From contig JAQGLO010000144.1 in the NCBI GenBank assembly GCA_028292825.1, positions 1 to 64,000 of the forward strand: DNA of 64,000 nt, in the 5' to 3' direction. A model generated the notes under the pieces. The model saw only the letters and a program-made list of their open reading frames with translations, searched no databases and was not told the origin of the DNA. Both the position numbers and the translations under genes were made by a program. Source of the DNA: Alphaproteobacteria bacterium. GTDB lineage: Bacteria; Pseudomonadota; Alphaproteobacteria; Micropepsales; Micropepsaceae. Below, in pieces: positions 33,236 through 41,126 of this stretch (position 1 is the stretch's first letter; every line of letters starts with the position of its first letter).

Positions 33236-33244
33236 AGGAAGCGG

Positions 33245-33287
33245 GCCGGCGCGACCGCAGTTGCGCCGGCATCTCGCGCTTGCGAGA
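33245..33287 (+). terminator. Tandem hairpins after the propeller gene
   Basis: GCCGGCGC (33245-33252) pairs with GCGCCGGC (33263-33270), followed at once by TCTCGC-GCTT-GCGAGA (33272-33287). The two GC-rich hairpins lie between the stop at 33235 and the next gene at 33360. There is no U-run, so a Rho-dependent or structural end, or a processing site, is as likely as an intrinsic terminator. Confidence 0.4.
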
Positions 33288-33359
33288 GGCTTGGTGTTTG
33301 GACAGCCTGCGCCGCAGAAGCTATGATTTCCCAAGCTTGAATGCGGGGAAGCGTCGCGT

Positions 33360-34262
33360 ATGTTTCAGTTGGCGCAGTTGAGCTGCTTTATCGCAGCTGC
33401 GGAAGAAGGGCATTTTGGCCGCGCTGCGGAGCGCCTCAACATGGCGCAGCCGACTCTGAGCCGCCAGATCCAGACGCTGGAACAGGCTTTGAAGGTATCG
33501 CTGTTCGAGCGTGCCAATCGTGCCGTCAAGCTCACCGCCTCGGGCCGGATATTCCTGCCGGAAGCAAAACGCATTCTGGGTCTGGCGGAGAGTGCGGCCA
33601 ACCTGGCGCGGCGCGCCTGGCGGGGGGAATACGGCACCATCCGGCTGGGATTCACCGCGACGGCGGCCTATTCGTTGTTGCCGCCAATCCTTGGTCGTGC
33701 CGCCATCGACCTGCCCGAACTGCGCATCAGCCTGAAGGAGGGCACCACCACGGCGCAGAAAGCGGCTCTCCTGGCGGACGAGCTGGATGTGGCGATCCTT
33801 CGGCCCTCGGCCGGACGCGGTCTTTTTTCCGAACGCCTGGTGCATCAGGAACGCTATGTCGCCGCGGTGCATGTCGACGACCCCCGGGCCCGCAAGGACA
33901 CCCTCACGCCGCAGGATTTCCACCAGCAGCCTTTCATCATGTATTCCGCCGATGGCGCCGGATACAGTCACGGCCTGCTGACTGCCTTGTTCAACCGCGA
34001 GCATGTCGTTCCGATATTCTCGCACTATCTCGACCAGAACGCCTCCATCCTGGCTTTCGTGGCGGCGGGCATGGGCGCGGCGCTGCTGCCCCATTCCATG
34101 ACACTTTTGTCGTGCGAGAATGTCGTGTTCAAGGACGTCACGGTGGTGCCGCAGGAGCCGCTGGAGCTTTACATGGTGTGGCGACCGACCAACGCCAATC
34201 CGGCGATGCCGGCTTTCCTGGCCTTGTGCGAAAGCCTGTTTCAGACGCCGCTCGCCGCCTGA
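33360..34262 (+). CDS. LysR-family regulator 2
   Basis: A 300-residue LysR-type regulator. The helix-turn-helix lies in the first 60 residues (AAEEGHFGRAAERLNMAQPTLSR-like, key part FGRAAERLNMAQPTLSRQI). The effector domain is residues 90-295 (GTIRLGFTATAAYSLLP and VAAGMGAALLPHSM). It resembles LysR regulator 1 at 23969 in both halves. GGGGAAG lies upstream of the ATG. It lies between the TonB/propeller unit and the RraA2-enolase-MFS unit, all on the plus strand, and may act on the downstream promoter. The coinducer is unknown. Confidence 0.9.
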   Translation: MFQLAQLSCFIAAAEEGHFGRAAERLNMAQPTLSRQIQTLEQALKVSLFERANRAVKLTASGRIFLPEAKRILGLAESAANLARRAWRGEYGTIRLGFTATAAYSLLPPILGRAAIDLPELRISLKEGTTTAQKAALLADELDVAILRPSAGRGLFSERLVHQERYVAAVHVDDPRARKDTLTPQDFHQQPFIMYSADGAGYSHGLLTALFNREHVVPIFSHYLDQNASILAFVAAGMGAALLPHSMTLLSCENVVFKDVTVVPQEPLELYMVWRPTNANPAMPAFLALCESLFQTPLAA

Positions 34263-34291
34263 TCTTCGCCGCAAGCTTCCACTCAAAAAAC

Positions 34292-34321
34292 GCATCGGTC
34301 GATAGGATATTATGATTAGAC
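34292..34321 (+). promoter_or_regulatory. Conserved 30-bp cluster motif, site 3
   Basis: It begins GCATCGGTCGATAGGATATT and ends GATTAGAC, 125 bp before RraA-like gene 2. It shares 19 invariant positions with the other two sites. ATACAG lies 17 bp after TTAGAC, a weak -10 candidate. Confidence 0.65.
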
Positions 34322-34446
34322 CGATTGCCGCGCGCGCGATACAGATCACGCATCACGCTCTGGGAAAATGAGCGGCGGGGAGGATGCAATGCCAGGATCG
34401 ATTGTGACGCGCGGCATCTTCCCATCTGCGTTTTTCGGAGGCGGCC

Positions 34447-35235
34447 ATGGCCGCTGATCCCGCGACACGCAACTCAGCGTTGCTTGAACAGGCTGCCGTC
34501 GGCGACGTCGATGCACCCGGCGTCGTTTCGTCCGAGAGCCTTGCCAAGTTGCGCCACGTCAGCACGGCGACGCTCGCCACCGCCTTGTTCAAGCGCGGCC
34601 TGCGTCACCAGATGATCCAGGGAGTTGTGCCGCTCGGCGCCCTGAAGCAGAACATGGTGGGACCTGCCTTCACGCTGCGTTATATCCCCGCGCGCGAAGA
34701 CCTCAACACGATTGCGGTGTTCCAGGATCCCGAACATCCCCAACGCAAGGCCATCGAACAATGCCCGCCCGGCGCGGTGCTGGTGATCGACAGCCGGGGT
34801 GATGCCCGGGCGGCATCGGCGGGCGCCATCCTGGCCAGCCGGCTGATGGTGCGCGGTTGCGCCGGCATCGTTACCGATGGCGGCTTTCGCGACAGCGCGG
34901 AGATCGCGGCGCTGGACATGGCGGCCTTTCATTCCCGCCCCTCGGCGCCCACCAACCTGACCCTGCATCATGCGGTCGATATGAATATCGCGATCGGGTG
35001 CGGCGAGGCGCCGGTGTTTCCGGGGGACATTCTCGTCGGCGACAGCGATGGCGTGATCGTCGTCCCGGCGGAAATAGCCGACGAGATCGCCGAAGAAGCA
35101 ACGCGCATGACCGTCTATGAGGATTTCGTGACCGAGCTGGTCGTCCAGGGTGAATCGATCCTGGGGCTGTATCCCCTGACGGACTCCAAATACGAGCAAC
35201 GCTTCGAAGCCTGGCGCCGGGAGCGCAACCGATAG
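34447..35235 (+). CDS. RraA-family (HMG/CHA aldolase-like) protein 2
   Basis: 262 residues, a paralogue of the protein at 21903-22679. Shared elements are TATLATALFKRGLR, the PARED segment after FTLRYI, VIDSRGDARAASAGAILA, GGFRDSAEI with the family Arg-Asp pair, and FPGDILVGDSDGVIVVP. Its N-terminus is about 18 residues longer, with no signal peptide. It probably cleaves or decarboxylates a keto-acid produced by the dehydratases. It carries the 30-bp motif upstream. The enolase-family gene follows 78 bp later and the MFS gene overlaps that one, so a three-gene unit is likely. Confidence 0.82.
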   Translation: MAADPATRNSALLEQAAVGDVDAPGVVSSESLAKLRHVSTATLATALFKRGLRHQMIQGVVPLGALKQNMVGPAFTLRYIPAREDLNTIAVFQDPEHPQRKAIEQCPPGAVLVIDSRGDARAASAGAILASRLMVRGCAGIVTDGGFRDSAEIAALDMAAFHSRPSAPTNLTLHHAVDMNIAIGCGEAPVFPGDILVGDSDGVIVVPAEIADEIAEEATRMTVYEDFVTELVVQGESILGLYPLTDSKYEQRFEAWRRERNR

Positions 35236-35313
35236 GCGGCAGCGTCGCGTAACAGAAAAAAGCCGGCAGGTGGTTGTCGCCGAAGCCGTGCAGAGCAATA
35301 CAGGGAGGTTGGC

Positions 35314-36636
35314 ATGCTGAACAATGATCAAGGCGCGTCGCGTCGCGTTTTTCTTCGCAACAGTGCGCTGGGGCTGGCTGGCGGCGCCGCCGCCTTTGGC
35401 GGTGTGCAACAGGCACAGGCGGCCGAGGGCAACAATGCGGTGATCAAGGACGTCCATACCATGGTCGTCAAAGGCCCGCGCACATATGTCTATGTTCGTG
35501 TCGTGACCAGGGACGGCCGCTATGGCATCGGCGAAGCCTATGGTTCGCCGGGTGTCGCCGTCGCGGAGCAGATCCAGGCCATCAAGCCGTATCTGTTCGG
35601 CAAGAATCCGCTGGAGATCGACAAGCTTTTCACGCTGATGGGCGACGACAGCATCGGCTCGGGCCAGGGCCGTACCGATGGCTCGGCGCATGCCCTGATG
35701 CGGGCGGTCAGCGGCATCGAGATGGCCTTGTGGGACCTTGCCGGCAAGATTCTGGGCCAGCCGGTTTCAATCCTGCTGGGTGGACGCTTCCGCGAACGTA
35801 CCCGCGTCTATGACCATTCGCGGCCGCGCGACATGTCGGACAAGGGCTCCTGCCGGGAATGGGCCGCCAAGGTCAAGGCGCATCCCAGCGGTTTCACCGC
35901 GCACAAGATCGACTTCTCGCGCGCTTCCGCCGGCACAGGGACGGAGGCGCGCCCTGGCGCCTATTTCGATCCGGTGCGCGATCCCGCCAACCGCCAGCTG
36001 ACAACGCAAGAGTTCCGGCAGATCGCGCAAGGCCTGGAGAATTGCCGCGAGGCCATTGGCTGGGATCATGACATCATGGTGCATTGCCACTGGGACTATG
36101 ACCTCAACACGGCACAGGAACTGGCGCGCATCGTCGCTCCGATCAAGCCGCTATGGCTCGAGGACCCGATGCCGGTCCCCTACAACGACTCCTGGAAGCG
36201 CCTGACGGAACAGTCGCCGGTGACCATCCTGACCGGCGAGAATCTGTGGAAGGTGGAAGACTTCGCGCCTTTCCTGGTCAACCAGGCCACCCATGTCGTT
36301 AATCCTGACCTGCGCAACAGCGGCGGCTTCCTGGAAGGCAAGCGCATCGCCGACTTCGCCTCGGTCTTCAACGCCCCCATTTCCGTGCACGGCACCGGCA
36401 GCCAGCTCTACACCTACCAGGTGGCGCAGTGGGCGGCGTCGATCCGCGACTTCCTGATCCTGGAAACCGTCACCGGCGAGGGTGGCTGGATGGACCAGGT
36501 GCTGCAGCTGGACGGCCCCTATATCAAGGACGGCTTCGTCAAGGTCAGCAGCAAGCCGGGCAGCGGCACGGAACTCAATCGCGAAGTGGTTTCGGCGCAT
36601 CTGGCGCCCGGCGAAAAATGGTGGGGTGACGTGTGA
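35314..36636 (+). CDS. Tat-exported enolase-superfamily sugar-acid dehydratase-like protein
   Basis: 440 residues. The twin-arginine signal SRRVFLRNS and an AQAAEG cleavage region (about 37) precede a mandelate racemase/muconate lactonizing enzyme fold with an N-terminal cap (about 40-160) and a TIM barrel. The three metal-ligand positions are H257 (MVHCHW), E283 (WLEDP) and E309 (TGEN). Their 26-residue spacings match the family, but position 257 is normally Asp. VHGTGSQ near residue 360 supplies the usual catalytic His region. Relatives dehydrate galactonate, gluconate, mannonate and similar acids. The MFS gene overlaps its stop by 4 bp (GTGA), so substrate conversion and uptake appear coupled. 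Periplasmic activity is inferred from the signal. Confidence 0.85.
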   Translation: MLNNDQGASRRVFLRNSALGLAGGAAAFGGVQQAQAAEGNNAVIKDVHTMVVKGPRTYVYVRVVTRDGRYGIGEAYGSPGVAVAEQIQAIKPYLFGKNPLEIDKLFTLMGDDSIGSGQGRTDGSAHALMRAVSGIEMALWDLAGKILGQPVSILLGGRFRERTRVYDHSRPRDMSDKGSCREWAAKVKAHPSGFTAHKIDFSRASAGTGTEARPGAYFDPVRDPANRQLTTQEFRQIAQGLENCREAIGWDHDIMVHCHWDYDLNTAQELARIVAPIKPLWLEDPMPVPYNDSWKRLTEQSPVTILTGENLWKVEDFAPFLVNQATHVVNPDLRNSGGFLEGKRIADFASVFNAPISVHGTGSQLYTYQVAQWAASIRDFLILETVTGEGGWMDQVLQLDGPYIKDGFVKVSSKPGSGTELNREVVSAHLAPGEKWWGDV

Positions 36637-37889
36637 CGATGACGCAAGGCGCGGAAGCGGGGGGCGCGCGCACAAAGCTGGGCGCGTCCATATGGATCGG
36701 CGTCTGGCTGCTCGCGCTTGGCTGCGTCATCGCCTATGTCGACCGGGTCAACCTGTCATTTGCGGTGATCGACAAGGACTTCAAGCATTTCTTCCAGATC
36801 AGCAATACCGAACGCGGCCTGGTCAACTCCGCCTTCTTCTGGTCCTACGCCGCGCTTCAGATTCCGGCGGGTTGGGTGGTGGACCGCTATGGCGCGAAAT
36901 ATCCGCTGGCGATCTGCTTTGCGGTGTGGAGCGCCCTGACGGCCTTCACCGCTTTCACCACCGGCTTCGAGACGCTGTTCGCCGTGCGCCTGTTGCTGGG
37001 CGCGGGCGAAGCCCTGATGCATCCGGCCAGCATGCGCTGGATCCGCTATCACATTGGTGAGAAACGACGCGGTATTGCCATCGGCATCTACATGTCCGGG
37101 TCGAAGTTCGGGCCGGCGCTCGGCGCGACGCTGTCGGCGCTGCTGATCCAGTCCTATGGCTGGCGCGCCATGTTCCTGATCCTGGGCGTGGCGGGCATGG
37201 TCTGGCTGCTGCCATGGCTGTTCCTGGCCAGGAATGACGGCGGCACCGTCGCGCCGGTGGCGGGAACCTCCAGTGCGCCGGACGCACCGATGCGCAGCCT
37301 GCTGGCCAGCCCGATCCTGCTGGGCGTCATCATCGGGACTTTCTCCTATATGTATTTCGTGTATTTCTGCATGACCTGGATGCCGGCCTATCTGCAGGAA
37401 GCGCGGGGGCTGTCGCTGAGTGCCAGCGGTTTCTACACCACCTTCAGCTTTGCCGGCATGGCAGTGATGTCGATTGTCGGCGGCCTGGCGGCCGACTGGA
37501 TCATCGGACGCGGGCACGATGCCATTTTCGTGCGCAAGGCCTTCACGATCGCCGGTTTTCTCCTGGCCTCGACCGAAGTCTTCAGTCCGCTGCTGCAATC
37601 GCTGAACCTGGCGCTGATCGTGTCGATCTTCTCGCTCAGCGGACTGGGGCTGGCGACTGCCAATTACTGGGCGCTGACCCAGACGCTGATTCCCGGCAAC
37701 AAGACCGGGCGCATCGTCGGCATCCAGAATTGCGCTGCCAGCGTTGCCGGAATCCTGGCGCCCATCATCACGGGTTGGCTGGTGCAGCGTACCGGTGGCT
37801 ATGCCGCGGCCATGGAGATGGTGCTGTTCTTCCTGGCCTGCGGCGTGCTGAGCTACGCCTTCCTGGTCCGGGCGCCATCCAGGGCTTGA
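36633..37889 (+). CDS. MFS transporter, ACS (hexuronate/galactonate) type
   Basis: 418 residues with about 12 transmembrane segments. The N-terminal AYVDRVNLSFA motif and VDRYGAKYP loop are typical of the anion:cation symporter family (ExuT, DgoT, GudP relatives), which import hexuronates and aldonates with protons. VRLLLGAGEALMHPASMRWI is the conserved fourth helix region. A GTG start overlaps the enolase-family stop (GTGA); an ATG two codons on is also possible. As the cluster's only inner-membrane carrier, it probably takes the periplasmic product, or the acid itself, into the cytoplasm, where the two RraA-like enzymes have no export signals. Confidence 0.9.
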   Translation: MTMTQGAEAGGARTKLGASIWIGVWLLALGCVIAYVDRVNLSFAVIDKDFKHFFQISNTERGLVNSAFFWSYAALQIPAGWVVDRYGAKYPLAICFAVWSALTAFTAFTTGFETLFAVRLLLGAGEALMHPASMRWIRYHIGEKRRGIAIGIYMSGSKFGPALGATLSALLIQSYGWRAMFLILGVAGMVWLLPWLFLARNDGGTVAPVAGTSSAPDAPMRSLLASPILLGVIIGTFSYMYFVYFCMTWMPAYLQEARGLSLSASGFYTTFSFAGMAVMSIVGGLAADWIIGRGHDAIFVRKAFTIAGFLLASTEVFSPLLQSLNLALIVSIFSLSGLGLATANYWALTQTLIPGNKTGRIVGIQNCAASVAGILAPIITGWLVQRTGGYAAAMEMVLFFLACGVLSYAFLVRAPSRA

Positions 37890-38134
37890 ACTGAGGAGCT
37901 GCGCAAACCGATTGTGACTTGGGCCGCCGGAAAGAGGTCGAAATTGCTGCCCCCCGCTCAGACCTTTACCCTGTCGGAGCGGACTGGACCTTCGCGAGGC
38001 TAATGCCAGGCAGCATCGGCCCCGACATAGCTGGTTAGGGTGGCACCTAATTCAGACCGCAGCTTTACCTGGAGGAAGTCCCAGTCGGGCCAGGAATTGA
38101 CCACCGGCTTTTCTACTCCGGGGACCCGTTTGAC
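37890..38134. other. Spacer between convergent genes
   Basis: 245 bp separate the MFS stop from the end of the broken TonB receptor. A stop-free stretch of about 45 codons on the minus strand continues the receptor's frame past its TAG (peptide ...WPDWDFLQVKLRSELGA...). It could be the remnant of another gene. No start, partner or clear terminator is visible. Confidence 0.3.
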
Positions 38135-40335
38135 CTACCCGTCGATATCGGCGCGCAGCGCCAGGCCGATGGTGCGCGGCAGGGTCAGGGTCACAGGCAC
38201 GGGTGCGCCCGGAACGTAATGGTTGGTGAAGGTCGTGGCCGAGATCTCGCCGCGCGTGTCCAGCAGGTTGCGGGCAAAGATATCCAGGGTGAAGCCGCCG
38301 GGCAGGCGCGCCGAAAGCCCGCCATCGACCATGTTGTACGCCGCCAGGTCATAGAGCGGATTGATCGTGCTGCCGGCATAGCCGTTGGTGCGATCACCGG
38401 TATAGCGATCGGCGATCCGCGCTTCCAGGACGGTTGCGCCAAGCTGGACTTTCTGGCTGACGGCCAGCGCGAACTGGAGGCGCGGCGACAGCGGCAGCCG
38501 CGTGCCCGCCTGCGCCAGGCCAAGGCCTGGCACCGGCGTGGTCAGGGCGGCATCGGTAAAGGCCGCCATGCCGCGAATGGCCAGCCCCTCCGTCACATGG
38601 AATTGCGCGCTGCCTTCCACGCCGCGCACCCGCGCGTCACCCGCATTCTCGATCTGGTTGAAGCCGTTGTGATTGACGTTGAGCTGGATGGAAGTCCATT
38701 CGATGTCATAGACGGCGGCCTCGAGGCTGGCCCTGCCGTCCAGCCAGGACGACTTCACGCCGGCCTCGTAGTTCCACAACCTGTCGGGCTGGAATTGCGG
38801 AATGCCGGCATAGGTCGGAATGCTGAAGTTCGGTCCGCCCGGGCGATAGCCATTGGCGACGCGAATATAAGTCATCACATTTTCGCTGATGCGATAGCGC
38901 GGATTGATCAGGAAGGTGGCGACATCCCCCGTGACCCTGCCGCGAGATACTGTACCTGGGCGGGTGCGGCGGGATTGCTGAGCAGGCCATGGGAGATCTG
39001 CTGGTAATCCTGGCGGTTTTCGCTGTAGCGGACGCCCAGGGTCACATCCAGGTCAGCGGCGATATGCAGCGTGCCGTCGGCAAAAACGGCGCCTTCGCGG
39101 TAGCTGCTGGGAATGACCGAATGCAACGGTATCGCGCCAAACAGCAGGCCGGCGGGATCTGCGCCGTTCACGAAGTCGATGGTCTCGCCGGTCCGTTCAT
39201 CGGAATAGAAGCCGCCCGCCAGCCAGGTAACTGCGGCGCCATCGGGTGATGCCAGCCGCAGCTCCTGGGTGAATTTGCGGGTGCCGACATTGACCTTCAC
39301 GCCAAAGGGAAGGTTCGCGACCGCCGGGCCATAACCGGCGGACAGGATGGCGTCATAGGCGGTGCTTTCGTCCAGCAGCTTGCGGCCATGATCGTATTGA
39401 TAGCCGGTGATCGCGGCCAGGCTGGCCCAGGGCAGTTTCCAGTTCAGCGCGCCGGAATAGAGTGTCAGCGAGTCACGGCTGGGCTGGACGAGGGGAAAGG
39501 ACTGGTCGTAAGCCCCCTGTGTGGGCCGATGGGTGACAGGATCCCGGAAGGCGTAGGCAAAACCGTTGGCGGCGATGCCCTGGGTCAGTGCGGACAGGCG
39601 CAGGTCCATGTCCGGCGTCAATTGCGCCAGCACCGACACGCGTCCGCCCAGGGTGCGCGTGCCGCCCAGGCCAATGCGCCCATGGTCCGGATCGTTGACA
39701 TAGCCGGGATCGGACTGGTCGATGCCGGTGATGCGGATCGCCGCGCCCTGCCCCAGCGGCGCATTCGCCGCGGCATAGAGGCCGGTATTGCTGCCGCCAT
39801 GCTCGGTGCCGGAAATCGAGGATTTTCCGGAAAAGGACAGCTCGCCCAGCTGCGGCGCCATCGTCACATATTTGACCGCGCCGCCAAGGGCGTTGGCGCC
39901 ATACAGCGTGCCTTGCGGTCCGCTGAGAATCTCGATGCGGTTCAAGTCGAAGGTGTTGACGCTGTGTGCGCTGGCGCCCAGCCCGAACGGTGTGCTGACG
40001 CCGATGGGAACGTCATCGACATACATGGCCACCGCGCTGTTGAGCTGGGTGGTGCCGGTGGCGACGCCGCGCAGCACCAGCAGGTTGCTGCCTGGCGTCT
40101 CCGACAGGAAAGTCATGCCGGGTACGAAGCCGGCAAGGTCTGCGATGGTCGTCGCCCCCGTGCGCACCAGGTCCTCGGCGCCGAAGGCGGTGACAGGCGC
40201 GGGCACGTCACGCGCCAGTTCGGGTCGGCGCTGCGCCGTGACCACCACGCTTTCCCCGCTGTCCAGGGTCGCGGCGTCTGCGGCGCCTGCCAGCGCCAGG
40301 AAGAAGCAGACGGTGCGTCTTGCGGCCCGTGTCAC
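38135..40335 (-). pseudogene. TonB-dependent receptor interrupted by one frameshift
   Basis: Two adjacent frames make one receptor of about 730 residues. The first part runs from GTG 40335 (signal peptide RTVCFFLALAGAADA, then ESVVVTAQRRPE, plug with LNRIEILSGPQGTLYGANALGG). It goes out of frame at a run of five G (plus-strand C at 38926-38930) and ends at a stop at 38908. The second frame carries on the family sequence without loss (VATFLINPRYRISENVMTYIRVANGYRPGGPNF, here given by its key parts) to the barrel end. Adding one G restores the whole frame. This is either a recent inactivation, a phase-variable tract or a sequencing error. The GTG start is 4 bp after the tetR stop, so it was in an operon with it. 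Confidence 0.85.
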
Positions 40336-40339
40336 GCCG

Positions 40340-40945
40340 TCATCCGCCCGTCGCGCAACCGAACAGGATCGCTTCGGTGATGGCGCGATAGCGCTTGCCG
40401 AGCTGCGAAGGCGGGATGGGCGGACGTTCCTGGTTGACGCCGCGCGCGCCATCGGCGATCAGCTGCGCCGCATCCGGCGGCGAGACGCCGTCGCGCAGCT
40501 TGAGCGCGCCGCGGCGCTGCAGTTCATCGATCAGTTGCGCGATGCGCGCATTGGTTTCATGCGAGACTTCGATCATGATGTCGCTGCCGATGCGGAAGGC
40601 GGTTTCGTTGAGCTCGGCGCCATGCGGGGAGCGGGCCACGTTGCGGCGCGTTACACCGAAGCGTACATCGAGCCATTCGCTGATGACGTCGAGTGCATTG
40701 TGATGGGCGGCCATCGCCTTTTGCGCGGCCCAGTTGGCGCGCTCCTGCGCTTCCTGGTTGCCCATCACCATCGCGGCGCGAAACAGCGCCTCCTTGCTGG
40801 AAAAATGGTGATAGAAGTTGCGCCGCGTTACGCCGCAGGCCGTCGCCAGCGCGGTGGTCGTCAAGCTGCTGAAGCTCTTCTCCTGGAAAACATTGCGTGC
40901 GCGCTGCACGATCTTCAGTTGCGCGCCTTCCAGGGTCGGTTTCAT
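40340..40945 (-). CDS. TetR-family regulator
   Basis: 201 residues. The N-terminal helix-turn-helix is typical of TetR (ARNVFQEKSFSSLTTTALATA, then GVTRRNFYHHFSSKEALF, about residues 15-60). The C-terminal ligand domain resembles TetR_C of efflux or receptor regulators and has no named match. It is the first gene of a leftward unit with the TonB receptor, whose start follows 4 bp after its stop, so it most likely controls that receptor. The gap to the divergent exoprotein gene is about 180 bp and may carry its operator. The ligand is unknown. Confidence 0.88.
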   Translation of the reverse strand: MKPTLEGAQLKIVQRARNVFQEKSFSSLTTTALATACGVTRRNFYHHFSSKEALFRAAMVMGNQEAQERANWAAQKAMAAHHNALDVISEWLDVRFGVTRRNVARSPHGAELNETAFRIGSDIMIEVSHETNARIAQLIDELQRRGALKLRDGVSPPDAAQLIADGARGVNQERPPIPPSQLGKRYRAITEAILFGCATGG

Positions 40946-41126
40946 CGACAGTCTTTAACCCTTCAAAAGAATTCTCCGGTTTCTCCGAGCCCGGTGCAGG
41001 CATTTTAGATACACAAATCAGGCTATTTCAATAGCTTATGTAGCTGCCTTGCTCAGTTTGTCGTGAAGCGTGCGCGCGCCTAGTAAAGACCCGGCACCAG
41101 CAAAAACGGTGCACGGGGTCTGGGTC

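Noticed and set aside
38000-38134. Stop-free stretch after the broken TonB receptor, with a protein-like peptide
   Set aside because: Only about 45 codons, no start, and this length without a stop is common at this GC content. It was kept as a note in the spacer entry.
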